Notes under the pieces: generated by a model
What the model was told of the DNA's origin: nothing
Seen by the model: the letters and a program-made list of their open reading frames with translations, nothing else
Databases searched by the model: none
Shown here: positions 16,978-25,963 of the stretch, one piece after another
Layout of the letters: each line of letters starts with the position of its first letter
Numbering within the stretch: position 1 is the stretch's first letter
Position numbers and translations under genes: made by a program
NCBI GenBank assembly: GCA_011170375.1
Contig: DUEV01000002.1
Location: forward strand, 62,001-126,000
DNA length: 64,000 bases
Direction: 5' to 3'
Origin: Dehalococcoidia bacterium
GTDB taxonomy: Bacteria > Chloroflexota > Dehalococcoidia > Dehalococcoidales > Fen-1064

Positions 16978-18348
16978 CTATTTCTCCCCTCCCCTACGTA
17001 AATCCTTAAACCTCTTGGCTTTTACATCATATCTCGGTAAGGTGCCATACTCATGAAACTCTATATTATATCCCAGATTAGTCTTCACCCTGAGCTGGTC
17101 GACCAAATTACTCTTGATTGTGCCAGCAGTATTTTCCTGCCCTGGAATCAGCTCTACCTTCAGTGTTATGTCATCCAGGTCACCCTGTTTGGCCACAGTT
17201 ACTTCATATTCGTCACCCAGTTCCGGAACTCCTCTAACTACTTCCTCAATTGATGTGGGTGCAAGTAGTACTCCTTTGACCTTAGTAATATCATCTGTTC
17301 GGTTTATGATGCCGCCCTGCAGTAACCGGAAGGTCCGACCACATTCACATTCTGCCACACCCAGCTGTGCCAGGTCCTTTGAATCAAACCTGATACACGG
17401 TTGAGCTGTACGGTCAAGGGCAGTTATTATCAGCCTGCCGGGCCTTCCGGGCTCAGTAATGAATTCACCAGTTTGGTCGTCCTCTATCTCAACCAAAAAC
17501 AAGGCTTCATTGATATGCAAGCCAGATTGGTAGGTGCATTCATAGCCCCAGGCACCTATCTCCGTAGCACCAACATGACCGTAAACCCTGGCTCCCCAAG
17601 TTTCTTCCATCCTTTTTCTGGTTGCCGGTATGCTACCCCCAGGTTCACCAGCAACAGTTATGGTTTTTATCTGTAAATCTCTAGCCGGGTCTATACCTAA
17701 TCTCCCTCTTGCGATATCGCCCATGCCCAATACATAGGTTGGTGTTGCCATAAAGGCAGTGGCTCTGACCTCTTGCATTTTTAGTATCCTTGCCTCGGTG
17801 TTTAACACTCCTCCAGGGATCACTTCACAGCCTAATTTCTCTGCCCCATAGTGTGCCGCCCAGAAGGCAATAAACACATTGTAACCAAAGGGGAAGAAGA
17901 CCCGGTCAGAGTCACGATATCCCTGGGCATATAAGATATAAGCCCAAGCCTCTGACCACCACTCCCAGTCCTGCCATGTGTCGGCCTGATATACTGGCTG
18001 CCCCGTTGTACCACTGGTCTGATGGTATTCGACGACCTGTTCTATAGGCACAGACAAAATATCGCCGTAAGGGTAAGGCGTTTTTCCTTGCACTTCCCTC
18101 AGCATCGATTTCTCTATCTTAGGAACCTTCCGTATGTCATCGAATGTCTTGATGTCTCCTGGCTCAAGACCAGCGTCATGATACAATCTGCGATAAAATG
18201 GTGAATTCTCATAAGACCATTTTAAAATTCGCTGGAATTTCTTTAACTGTAGTGCCCTGAGTTTTTCCTGAGGCAATGTCTCAAGAATTGGGTTCCAGTA
18301 TTTATCGGTACCAGTTGTTACCATCATAGAATTCTTTCGTTTTGCCAA
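16978..18348 (-). CDS. phenylacetate-CoA ligase-like (PaaK family) AMP-forming acyl-CoA ligase
   Basis: 456 residues, close to the usual PaaK length. The AMP-binding loop is YHQTSGTTGQPVYQ, followed by FPFGYNVFIAFWAAHYGAEKLG, the adenylation motif YGHVGATEIGAWGYEC, and a C-terminal lid with IINRTDDITKVKGV and YDVKAKRFKD. The family activates aryl or arylacetic acids to CoA thioesters with ATP. Gene order (ligase, coiled-coil, molybdopterin subunit, ferredoxin) suggests the CoA ester or its acid is handled by the oxidoreductase. It is divergent from the had gene across a 240-base gap. Confidence 0.85.
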   Translation of the reverse strand: MAKRKNSMMVTTGTDKYWNPILETLPQEKLRALQLKKFQRILKWSYENSPFYRRLYHDAGLEPGDIKTFDDIRKVPKIEKSMLREVQGKTPYPYGDILSVPIEQVVEYHQTSGTTGQPVYQADTWQDWEWWSEAWAYILYAQGYRDSDRVFFPFGYNVFIAFWAAHYGAEKLGCEVIPGGVLNTEARILKMQEVRATAFMATPTYVLGMGDIARGRLGIDPARDLQIKTITVAGEPGGSIPATRKRMEETWGARVYGHVGATEIGAWGYECTYQSGLHINEALFLVEIEDDQTGEFITEPGRPGRLIITALDRTAQPCIRFDSKDLAQLGVAECECGRTFRLLQGGIINRTDDITKVKGVLLAPTSIEEVVRGVPELGDEYEVTVAKQGDLDDITLKVELIPGQENTAGTIKSNLVDQLRVKTNLGYNIEFHEYGTLPRYDVKAKRFKDLRRGGEK

Positions 18349-18476
18349 TTATGCCATAAATGGGACTAGCAAGCTACAAGCGATAATTTTATGGGCAACT
18401 TCTGTATGACCTTAAAGGAGAGGAGGTAAATCTGCAAAGGTTATAATACACGGGTGGATATGAGCCACAGTTTCAA

Positions 18477-18505
18477 TTGACAACCCCGATTCAAATAGAT
18501 AGAAT
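18477..18505 (+). promoter_or_regulatory. sigma-70-type promoter for had-oah-dch
   Basis: TTGACA (18477-18482), 17-base spacer, TAGAAT (18500-18505): six of six and five of six consensus matches. It sits about 85 bases upstream of the had ATG in the divergent spacer. Confidence 0.65.
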
Positions 18506-18588
18506 CAGACGGGTTTCATCTTAGCATTGTCATACAATCCCATGTCGGTCGAATTGATATAAGGAATGATGTCGGTGAAGGAGGGAAG

Positions 18589-19662
18589 ATGGCAAAGGTG
18601 CCTGACAAAATCGAAACATGGCAGATGGTAGAACCAGGAAAGCTGGCCAGAGCCAGCCTCGACGTCCCTGAGATGACACCCGGTGAGGTCCTGGTTGAAA
18701 TTGCTGGCTGCGGGGTATGCCATACTGACCTCGGCTATTTTTATGATGGCGTGCCTACGGTGAATCCGCCGCCACTAACCCTGGGGCACGAAATCAGCGG
18801 AAAAGTAGTGGCCGGCGACAATGCTTGGCTGGACAAAGAGGTAATCATACCGGCAGTGATGCCTTGCAATAATTGTCCCATTTGCGCTGCTGGCAAAGGT
18901 AATCGCTGCTTGGCCCAGAAGATGCCCGGCAACAGCATGGGGATCTATGGTGGTTTCTCCAGTCATATTGTCGTCCCCTCGCAGGATTTGTGTCCGGTTG
19001 ATAACAGAGGCGACACTCCCCTTGAGCATCTGGCGGTGGTCGCCGATGCGGTAACCTCACCTTACCAGGCTGCCATGAGAGCGGAACTCCAACCCGGTGA
19101 CCTGACTGTCGTGATTGGCACGGGTGGAGGTCTCGGCTCCTACATGACACAGATTTGCGCTGCCCTAGGAGCAAAAGAAATAATCGGAATCGACATCGCC
19201 CCTGCAAAGCTGGAGAGGGCCCTGAAATACGGGGCAACTCACACTATCAACTCGATGGGTAAGAGTGCCAGAGAAGTCAGAGATGAATTCCGGAACTACT
19301 GCCGGGAGAAAGGTCTGCCATACAATTATGGGTGGAAGGTCTTTGAGTGGACCGGCACCGAGCCCGGACAGGAGATTGCCCTGGAGCTACTGTCCTTCCT
19401 TTACACACTGATTATTGGTGGCTACGGTATGCAGAAGAATCAATATCAGCTGTCAAGGTTAATGGCCTTTAACGCTGATATCAGGGGCACGTGGGGCTGT
19501 TTACCAAAATATTACCCCGAAGCCCTTAGCCTGGTCGTGGAAAAGAAGATAGAGATAGAACCTTTCATAGAAATCAGGCCGATGTCCCAGATTGAGCAAG
19601 CGTTTGAAGACGCTCACCAAGGGAAATCGGAAAAGAGGATAATACTGACCCCCGATTTTTAA
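18589..19662 (+). CDS. had: 6-hydroxycyclohex-1-ene-1-carbonyl-CoA dehydrogenase
   Basis: 357 residues, zinc-dependent medium-chain dehydrogenase. Catalytic zinc region GCGVCHTDLGYFYDG and GHEISGKV; structural zinc loop CNNCPICAAGKGNRC; NAD loop IGTGGGLGSYMTQ. FDA-like C-terminus IRPMSQIEQAFEDAHQGK. Sequence features and gene order (had-oah-dch) match the NAD-dependent enzyme that oxidises the 6-hydroxy ring intermediate of anaerobic benzoyl-CoA degradation (called bzdX in Azoarcus). A GAAGGAGGG ribosome site precedes the ATG. First gene of the set. Confidence 0.9.
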   Translation: MAKVPDKIETWQMVEPGKLARASLDVPEMTPGEVLVEIAGCGVCHTDLGYFYDGVPTVNPPPLTLGHEISGKVVAGDNAWLDKEVIIPAVMPCNNCPICAAGKGNRCLAQKMPGNSMGIYGGFSSHIVVPSQDLCPVDNRGDTPLEHLAVVADAVTSPYQAAMRAELQPGDLTVVIGTGGGLGSYMTQICAALGAKEIIGIDIAPAKLERALKYGATHTINSMGKSAREVRDEFRNYCREKGLPYNYGWKVFEWTGTEPGQEIALELLSFLYTLIIGGYGMQKNQYQLSRLMAFNADIRGTWGCLPKYYPEALSLVVEKKIEIEPFIEIRPMSQIEQAFEDAHQGKSEKRIILTPDF

Positions 19663-19693
19663 ATTAACAAACGATTCAAAGTGGAGGTATAAA

Positions 19694-20836
19694 ATGGCTT
19701 TAGACTGGGTGCCGAGAGACAACGAACTGAAAGACCATCAGGTTTTTGGTGATGAGCACTTTGGCACCGAACCACCTTGTACCATGTTCGAGAAGAGACC
19801 ACTGGTTAACCCTGATACTGGGGAGACGATTGATGGCCTTTACACTGCCTGGATTACCCTCAACAATCCTACCCAGTATGGTTCCTACACCACCGAGATG
19901 GTAAAGGGAGTTACCGCCGGTATGCACAAGGCGTCAGTGGACCGGAGTATCGTCGCTACCATATTTACCAGTGTCGGTGACAGGGCATTCTGTACTGGCG
20001 GTAATACCAAAGAATATGCCGAGTACTACACCAGAAGACCAAAAGAATATGCTGACTACATGGACCTTTTTTCAGGTATGGTGGACGGTATCCTGAAGAG
20101 CCGTGTCCCGGTAATCTGCCGGTGCAATGGCATGCGGGTCGCTGGCGGTCAGGAGATTGGTCAGGCCTGTGACCTGACAGTCGCGGCCGACACTGCGCAG
20201 TTCGGTCAGGCAGGGACGAGGCATGGTTCTACGCCGACCGGCGGTTCCAGCGACTTTTTGCCGTGGCAGTTGCCGACTACGGAGCTGGCGATGTGGAACT
20301 GCTTCTCCAACGAGATGTGGAGCGCCTACAAGATGGAGAGGCTAGGCTTTATTACCAAGGCTGTCCCGATTAAGAAGAATGACAAAGGTGAGTGGGTAAG
20401 AGACCCGAGGGTCATTACTGATAAATACGTGGAGAACGGAGAGATAGTCTACGGCGAATTCAAGAAAGGAGAAGAATTCAGGCAAGGCACCGACATCTTG
20501 AAGGGACTTCAAACTGACTGGTCATTGCTTGACGGCCACATCAATAGAATGGTCTGGACGATAGCCAATCTTATGCCACTCTGTGTAATGATGACTATCG
20601 AGTCTATAAGGATGAAGAAAAAGTACTTCTGGGACGAGACCAAGGTGCATGCCATATACTGGCTGGCAGCTAATATGAATACCGAGGCCTGGCTCGGCTT
20701 CAATGCCTTCAACACGGCGAACCTTACCGGCCAGCGTGAGATAGATTTCATCAAATACCGCCAGCTTGTAGCCCAAGGACACCAGTATGATGAGGAACTG
20801 ATGGAACTGGTGATGCCCAAACCCAAGCAAGAATAG
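19694..20836 (+). CDS. oah: 6-oxocyclohex-1-ene-1-carbonyl-CoA hydrolase (ring-opening)
   Basis: 380 residues, a crotonase-fold enzyme with the long N-terminal and C-terminal extensions typical of Oah/BamA. Hallmarks: GLYTAWITLNNPTQYGSYT, AFCTGGNTKEYAEYYTRRPKEY, CNGMRVAGGQEIGQACDLTVA and FGQAGTRHGSTPTGGSSDFLP. It adds water to the oxo-ene ring thioester and cleaves the ring hydrolytically to 3-hydroxypimelyl-CoA; it is the standard marker gene for anaerobic aromatic degraders. It follows had by 31 bases with its own GGAGG site. Confidence 0.93.
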   Translation: MALDWVPRDNELKDHQVFGDEHFGTEPPCTMFEKRPLVNPDTGETIDGLYTAWITLNNPTQYGSYTTEMVKGVTAGMHKASVDRSIVATIFTSVGDRAFCTGGNTKEYAEYYTRRPKEYADYMDLFSGMVDGILKSRVPVICRCNGMRVAGGQEIGQACDLTVAADTAQFGQAGTRHGSTPTGGSSDFLPWQLPTTELAMWNCFSNEMWSAYKMERLGFITKAVPIKKNDKGEWVRDPRVITDKYVENGEIVYGEFKKGEEFRQGTDILKGLQTDWSLLDGHINRMVWTIANLMPLCVMMTIESIRMKKKYFWDETKVHAIYWLAANMNTEAWLGFNAFNTANLTGQREIDFIKYRQLVAQGHQYDEELMELVMPKPKQE

Positions 20837-20864
20837 TTGGAATCACCAGCTAAGAGGTAGAGAC

Positions 20865-21635
20865 ATGGAGTTTCAAAATATTACCCTGGAGAAAGAGGGG
20901 GGGATAGCCAGACTCACTATTAATCGGCCTCCGGTCAACGTAATAAACCATGAGACCTTAACGGAAATCAATTCCGCTCTGGAAGAACTAAAAGAGGATG
21001 AAGAGACAAAGGTCGTGCTGGTTCGCGGAAGCGGAAACCGGGCTTTCTGTGCCGGGGTAGAGGTAAAAGACCACCTTGGGGAAATGATGCCCAAGATGAT
21101 GGCGGAATTCGAGAGGATGTTCCGGCTCCTGAGAAGTCTCGGCAAACCGAGTATTGCTGTGGTGAACGGCGTGGCTTTAGGGGGAGGGTGTGAACTCGTC
21201 GCGGGCTGTGATATGGCCATCGCTTCTGAGAAAGCTGAGCTTGGTCAGCCAGAAATACGATTGGGTGGTCTGGCACCGGCCGCTGCGGGACTGTTTTCCA
21301 GGATAATGGGAGAGAAGAAGGCCTTCGAGCTTATCCTCGTAGGGGAGAATATCAGTGCCAGAGAAGCCGAGCGAATCGGCCTGGTAAACAAAGTTGCACC
21401 GGAAGAAGAATTAGAGAGCGCTGCCGAGGAGCTTGCCGGGAAATTCCTGGAGAAAAGCAGCCTCAGTATAAAACTCGTCAGAGACGCTTTCTATCAATGC
21501 GCCGATGTCGCCGAATTTGATGGGGCTATGCAAAAGGGAACGGAACTGGGAATCGAGACCTGGGAAACAGAAGACGGCCAGGAGGGACTAAATTCCTTCC
21601 TGGAGAAGAGGCCCCCTGTCTGGAAAAACAGGTAA
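20865..21635 (+). CDS. dch: cyclohexa-1,5-diene-1-carbonyl-CoA hydratase
   Basis: 256 residues, crotonase family. Oxyanion-hole segments AFCAGVEVKDHL and NGVALGGGCELVAGCDMAIAS; then ELGQPEIRLGGLAPAAAGLF. The Glu pattern and the match to BzdW/BamR/Dch, together with its place directly after had and oah, identify it as the hydratase acting on the dienoyl-CoA product of benzoyl-CoA reductase. A generic enoyl-CoA hydratase is the main alternative, but context strongly favours Dch. Confidence 0.85.
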   Translation: MEFQNITLEKEGGIARLTINRPPVNVINHETLTEINSALEELKEDEETKVVLVRGSGNRAFCAGVEVKDHLGEMMPKMMAEFERMFRLLRSLGKPSIAVVNGVALGGGCELVAGCDMAIASEKAELGQPEIRLGGLAPAAAGLFSRIMGEKKAFELILVGENISAREAERIGLVNKVAPEEELESAAEELAGKFLEKSSLSIKLVRDAFYQCADVAEFDGAMQKGTELGIETWETEDGQEGLNSFLEKRPPVWKNR

Positions 21636-21694
21636 CGTAATAGAATACGACAACGCCTCTATAAACATCAAAGGGTTCTGACTGGCGAATATAA

Positions 21695-22351
21695 TCAGGT
21701 CTTGGTCGATACCACAATAATTCTTCTTGAATCGTCCTGGAGGCTCACGGCTTCATCATAGCCTCCGAAGAATCTCATTTGACCAAACCCCGTTTTGCTT
21801 AGGGCTTCTTTGATGTTTTCCTCGGTCTTGCCATAGCTGGTCATATTAATAGTGATGTCACCAGCCGACCATGAAGTAATGTACTGCTCCCCTCTAACTT
21901 TACCGTGAGGAGTATCCATGAGCATTATTCCCCCGCGCTGTAAAACTCGGGACAATTCAAGCAATAACATTTCCATCTCAAGGTTGTTCTGGCAGTAACC
22001 AAAACCTCCGTGCAGGCTATAGATGGCCTCAAAACAACTGTCGGGAAACGGCAAGTGATAAGCGCTTGCCTGGATCACTTTTAACCCTTGGTTTCCAGCC
22101 AGTTCTACCATCTTTCTGGATATATCTACCCCGAAAAGTTCTCTTTTGCCGTCATAAAGGAGCTTCATGGTGCGCCCTGTACCACAACCCACATCCAGAA
22201 CAGTTCTTGGTCTTTGGATGAACGTTACGATGAATTTCTCCTCTGCCTCTAACGAAAGAAAGCTAAACCTAGTACTCTCGATGAAACTCTCATAGTACGG
22301 AGCCATAATATCGTAGAATTCCCGCGGGCTCAGCATCTCATTTTCATTCAT
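21695..22351 (-). CDS. SAM-dependent class I methyltransferase
   Basis: 218 residues, Methyltransf_11/25-like. Motif I is VLDVGCGTGRTMKLL (about residue 71), motif II acidic residue in ELFGVDISRKMVELA, motif III/IV in YSLHGGFGYCQNN and VLQRGGIMLMDTPHG. Substrate unknown. It is convergent with dch and divergent from the PaaX-type regulator, so it is probably a separate unit. Nothing ties it to aromatic metabolism beyond location. Confidence 0.8.
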   Translation of the reverse strand: MNENEMLSPREFYDIMAPYYESFIESTRFSFLSLEAEEKFIVTFIQRPRTVLDVGCGTGRTMKLLYDGKRELFGVDISRKMVELAGNQGLKVIQASAYHLPFPDSCFEAIYSLHGGFGYCQNNLEMEMLLLELSRVLQRGGIMLMDTPHGKVRGEQYITSWSAGDITINMTSYGKTEENIKEALSKTGFGQMRFFGGYDEAVSLQDDSRRIIVVSTKT

Positions 22352-22534
22352 GCTGGTATTCCAGACCTAATCCTGTGGTAGTTGTCAGGACTGTAGCACA
22401 TTCTTGATGACAAGTAAATGCCCTTGAAATCCGTCTCTACCACCGCCGATTGGCCTCTGTTTTCTCGACGATTTTCATTGTCTTGTGTCTCCGAAGACAT
22501 TCAATATTTTGCCCAAAATAGGCATTTTTGCGCA

Positions 22535-22563
22535 TTGACAGACTAGTTCGTATGTGATAATAT
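22535..22563 (+). promoter_or_regulatory. sigma-70-type promoter for the PaaX-like gene and benzoyl-CoA reductase operon
   Basis: TTGACA (22535-22540), 17-base spacer, TAATAT (22558-22563). Start of transcription expected near 22570, 39 bases before the regulator ATG. The downstream genes follow with short gaps, so this may drive the whole reductase operon, with autoregulation by the PaaX-like protein possible. Confidence 0.7.
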
Positions 22564-22608
22564 TTATATGTCGTAAGATTTACGCCCTATGTTTGGAATG
22601 ACATAGCA

Positions 22609-23430
22609 ATGTTTGGGCCAAGGTCGGCAATGCTAACCCTATACGGTGACTATGTTCGCCATAAAGGTGGCGAAATTGGCATTGGTAGCCTGATTAAGCT
22701 GTTAGGTAACTTCAATCTTTCCCAGCAGTCCATAAGATCGGCCGTATCGAGAATGTGTCGAGCCGATTTGCTCAAAGTACGACACGACGGCACGAAGAGT
22801 TACTATTCATTGACAAGAGATGGCTTTGAGCTATTGGACAAAGGGGCCCAACGCATCTTCGAGCGAGACAAGAGCAAGTGGGACGGAATCTGGAGCATTG
22901 TTGTTTACTTCATCCCCGAAGAGAAGCGACAGGCCAGAGACCGGCTGCGGCAGGAACTGAGCTGGATGGGATACGGACCCCTGAGCGAAGCTACCTGGAT
23001 CTCACCCCATGATTTAAACAGGGAAGTATTGAATATCGCCGAAGAGCTTAAAATCAGAAAATACGTACAGGTCTTTCAATCCAAACACCAGGGTTTCGCC
23101 GATGCCCAGAGCATAGTATCCCGTTGCTGGGACCTTGACCGGGTTCATAAGAAATACGCCAGCTTTATTGCCAAATACCGACCCAAGCTGGATAGCCATT
23201 TGATGTTCCTTCAGGCTGGGAATTCTATCGAACCGAGCCAGTGCTTTGTCGAGAGGTTCAACCTCATTGACGAATACCGGAGGTTGCCTTACTTTGACCC
23301 TGACCTGCCCGAGGAGCTCCTCCCTCGAAACTGGCTACGCTCCCAGGCTGACAACTTGTTTCATGAGTATCATGACTTGCTCACTGAGAAAGCCAATGAA
23401 TACTTTAACGCGGTACTAGAGGAATACTAA
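22609..23430 (+). CDS. PaaX-family transcriptional regulator
   Basis: 273 residues. An N-terminal winged helix (FGPRSAMLTLYGDYVRHKGGEIGIGSLIKLL...SQQSIRSAVSRMCRADLLKVRHDGTKSYYSLT) is followed by the PaaX central domain (RIFERDKSKWDGIWSIVVYFIPEEKRQARDRLRQELSWMGYGPLSEATWISP) and the PaaX C-terminal domain. Known PaaX repressors sense phenylacetyl-CoA; here the effector is probably an aryl-CoA such as benzoyl-CoA, since the gene sits 20 bases before the benzoyl-CoA reductase genes. The start ATG is preceded by a consensus promoter but only a weak ribosome site. Confidence 0.88.
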   Translation: MFGPRSAMLTLYGDYVRHKGGEIGIGSLIKLLGNFNLSQQSIRSAVSRMCRADLLKVRHDGTKSYYSLTRDGFELLDKGAQRIFERDKSKWDGIWSIVVYFIPEEKRQARDRLRQELSWMGYGPLSEATWISPHDLNREVLNIAEELKIRKYVQVFQSKHQGFADAQSIVSRCWDLDRVHKKYASFIAKYRPKLDSHLMFLQAGNSIEPSQCFVERFNLIDEYRRLPYFDPDLPEELLPRNWLRSQADNLFHEYHDLLTEKANEYFNAVLEEY

Positions 23431-23450
23431 ATCGGGAGCTAAGTAGCAGG

Positions 23451-24596
23451 ATGGAACCAATCGAAAAATTTCTCGAAGTATGGCGACACCGCCACGATTA
23501 CGCCAGAGACTGGAAAGCCAGAACGGGGGGAAAGGTAGTGGGGTACTTCTGCACCTATGTCCCGGAGGAGATATTATATACCGCGGATATCCTCCCCGTC
23601 AGAATCCTGGGAGGACACGAGCCGCCAAACCTGGCATCTCCTCACGTATTCGATATGTGGTGCCCTTTCTGTCGCGACTGCCTGAGCCAGGGCCTGGCAG
23701 AGAAATACGACTATCTCGATGGCATTATGATAGCCCAATCATGTCTACATGTGCGCCAGGCTTTTGGCGCGTGGGAAATCCATATACCCACGCCATGGAA
23801 ATACTATCTTTGTATGCCTAATGCTGTACGGAGCCCGAGAGCAAAGCCCTTCCTCGCCGGAGAATTAGCCAGTTTTAAAGAAGCGGTAGAGGAATGGACC
23901 GGCAAGCCCATCACTGACGAGGCCCTCGACAAAGGCATAGAAATCATGAATACCAACCGCCGGCTGATGAAACAAGTCTATGAGTTCCGGAAAGAGGACA
24001 TTCCCCCCGTCATCGGTACTGAAGCTATGATGATGGTCTGGGCCAGCCAGCTTATGGATAAGCGAGAGCATAACGAGCTTCTGAAGCAGTTTGTAGAAGA
24101 ACTCCCCAACCGAAAACTTGAGCGAGACCCGGGTATCAGGCTGATGATTGTCGGCAGTGAGAACGACGACCGACCATTTATGGAGATGGTAGAATCGATT
24201 GGCGGTATTTTTGTCATCGAAGACCACTGTACTGGTTCAAGGTATTTCTGGGATGAAGTCGTCCCCGGCGAAGACCGGATTTCAGCAATTGCGAACCGGT
24301 ATTGTGACCGGATACCATGCCCCAGCAAGGACTGGGGAGCCACTGACTGGCAGCGAAAGCGGTTTCCCCACATCTTGAATCTGGCACGAGAATACCGGGC
24401 TGAAGGTGTCATTCTAACTCAACAAAAGTTCTGCGACCCCCATGAGTGTGATATCCCCAGCTTAAGGCGGTATCTTGAGGACAATGGTCTCCCCTGCTAT
24501 TTCCTCGAGTTTGAGGTTACTGTGCCCGTAGGGCAGTTTCGCATCCGGGTGGAAGCTTTCCTAGAGCAGATAAGGGCGGAGGAACTATTCGTTTAG
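23451..24596 (+). CDS. bcrC: benzoyl-CoA reductase subunit C (BcrC/BzdN)
   Basis: 381 residues, the size of Azoarcus BzdN. HgdB/BcrC fold with N-terminus KVVGYFCTYVPEEILYTADILPVRILG. Cysteines expected to bind the active-site [4Fe-4S] cluster are present: CPFCRDCLSQGL (C71, C74, C77), EDHCTGSRYFW and KFCDPHECDIPSL. With BcrB it forms the module that reduces the benzoyl-CoA ring, using low-potential electrons from the ATPase subunits. First reductase gene of the order C-B-D-A, which matches bzdNOPQ. Confidence 0.92.
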   Translation: MEPIEKFLEVWRHRHDYARDWKARTGGKVVGYFCTYVPEEILYTADILPVRILGGHEPPNLASPHVFDMWCPFCRDCLSQGLAEKYDYLDGIMIAQSCLHVRQAFGAWEIHIPTPWKYYLCMPNAVRSPRAKPFLAGELASFKEAVEEWTGKPITDEALDKGIEIMNTNRRLMKQVYEFRKEDIPPVIGTEAMMMVWASQLMDKREHNELLKQFVEELPNRKLERDPGIRLMIVGSENDDRPFMEMVESIGGIFVIEDHCTGSRYFWDEVVPGEDRISAIANRYCDRIPCPSKDWGATDWQRKRFPHILNLAREYRAEGVILTQQKFCDPHECDIPSLRRYLEDNGLPCYFLEFEVTVPVGQFRIRVEAFLEQIRAEELFV

Positions 24597-24632
24597 TCCG
24601 AGAAGAGTCTCACTAGGCAGGAGCACAAAAAG

Positions 24633-25955
24633 ATGGCTGAAACGAAGTATCACACCAAAGGTCTGGAGTGCTGGGATAAGGCCAAAGAGCTGAGGACGAA
24701 ATATTATAAGGACTATGCCAAGGCCCATGATAGAGGAGCCCTTCGCTGGGAGGGTGGGGCCTGGTCATTCGACGCCCTTCCCCAGGCACTCGAGGGGGAG
24801 GTCCATCCTCTCACTGAGGAGCCCTACGGGGCCAGTGTAGGCGCTGACCCCGAGACCCAGGTCAGGTACCAAGAAGCAGCCGAGGGCAAATGGGGATGCG
24901 CCCGTGACCTCTGTGCCTACCTGCGCAGCTATTGGGGCTCCATTATACTCGATGAATACTTCTTCGGCGGAAAGTGGCCAAAGGCAGATTTCATCTTTCA
25001 GAACCACATATGCTGCAGCCACGGCAAATGGCTTCAAGTGGTTGCCGAACTTGAGGGTGGTCAGATTCCCTACTTCTGCTTTGATGTCGGTGCAGGACCT
25101 TATGACAAAATAGGCGAGCGACAGATTAACTATGTAGTAGAGCAGCTCTACGATGGAATAGAGTTTCTTGAAAAGACCACCGGCAGAAAAATAGTTGACG
25201 AGAAGCTGATTCAGAACGTCTACAATACCTACCGTTCCGCCTGTTACTGGTCAAAGGTATGCGAGCTAAACCAAGCCATTCCTGCCCCTCTGGACGAAAA
25301 AAGCATGTACTCTCTATATGTCCTGGGAACCTTACAGAAATCTTCACAGGAAATAGCCGATTTTTACGTAGAGTTATACGAAGAGGTAAAGGAGCGCGTG
25401 GCTAATCAGATTGCCGCAGTGGGTAATGAACGGTGCCGGGTGCTGGGTGACAGCCAGCCCCCCTGGGGTTTCCTGAGAATCCTTCGGTACATGGAGGAGT
25501 ATGGCATAGTCTCCATCGGTAGTCTTTACACTTTTTCGCTTATTGGCTGGTGGCAGATAGACGATGATGGAAACCTGGTACCATACCCCACGCTTGAGGA
25601 TCAGGGTATAACCATCAAGGATAGAGAGCATGCCCTGCGGCTTCTGGCAGAGGGAGAACTCAGAGGCAAACTCATGTGGGCGCCATTCTATGGGGCCAAG
25701 TTTAAGAATGAACTGGTGAAAAAGATAGCCCGGCAGTGGAAATGTGACGCAGCCATGATTCACCTAAACCGCGGTTGTGAAGGAACCGCCATGCATCAGA
25801 TGGAGCTAAAAATAGCCCTGGCGGAGACGGGGCTACCCGTTATGACCTATGAGGGAAATATGGCCGATGAGAGGGAATTTGACGAGGCCCGAGATATGAG
25901 GCTTATCGACCTCTTCCTTACTGAGACTATGGGCTTGAAGAAATTAGCCGATTAG
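24633..25955 (+). CDS. bcrB: benzoyl-CoA reductase subunit B (BcrB/BzdO)
   Basis: 440 residues, close to Azoarcus BzdO. Segments typical of BcrB: FFGGKWPKADFIFQNHICCSHGKWLQVV, where the cysteine pair supplies a cluster ligand, PYFCFDVGAG, RVLGDSQPPWGFLRILRYMEEYG, and HLNRGCEGTAMHQMELK with the last ligand cysteine. It binds benzoyl-CoA together with BcrC. It lies 36 bases downstream of bcrC and 8 bases before bcrD. Confidence 0.92.
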   Translation: MAETKYHTKGLECWDKAKELRTKYYKDYAKAHDRGALRWEGGAWSFDALPQALEGEVHPLTEEPYGASVGADPETQVRYQEAAEGKWGCARDLCAYLRSYWGSIILDEYFFGGKWPKADFIFQNHICCSHGKWLQVVAELEGGQIPYFCFDVGAGPYDKIGERQINYVVEQLYDGIEFLEKTTGRKIVDEKLIQNVYNTYRSACYWSKVCELNQAIPAPLDEKSMYSLYVLGTLQKSSQEIADFYVELYEEVKERVANQIAAVGNERCRVLGDSQPPWGFLRILRYMEEYGIVSIGSLYTFSLIGWWQIDDDGNLVPYPTLEDQGITIKDREHALRLLAEGELRGKLMWAPFYGAKFKNELVKKIARQWKCDAAMIHLNRGCEGTAMHQMELKIALAETGLPVMTYEGNMADEREFDEARDMRLIDLFLTETMGLKKLAD

Positions 25956-25963
25956 GAGAGGAG

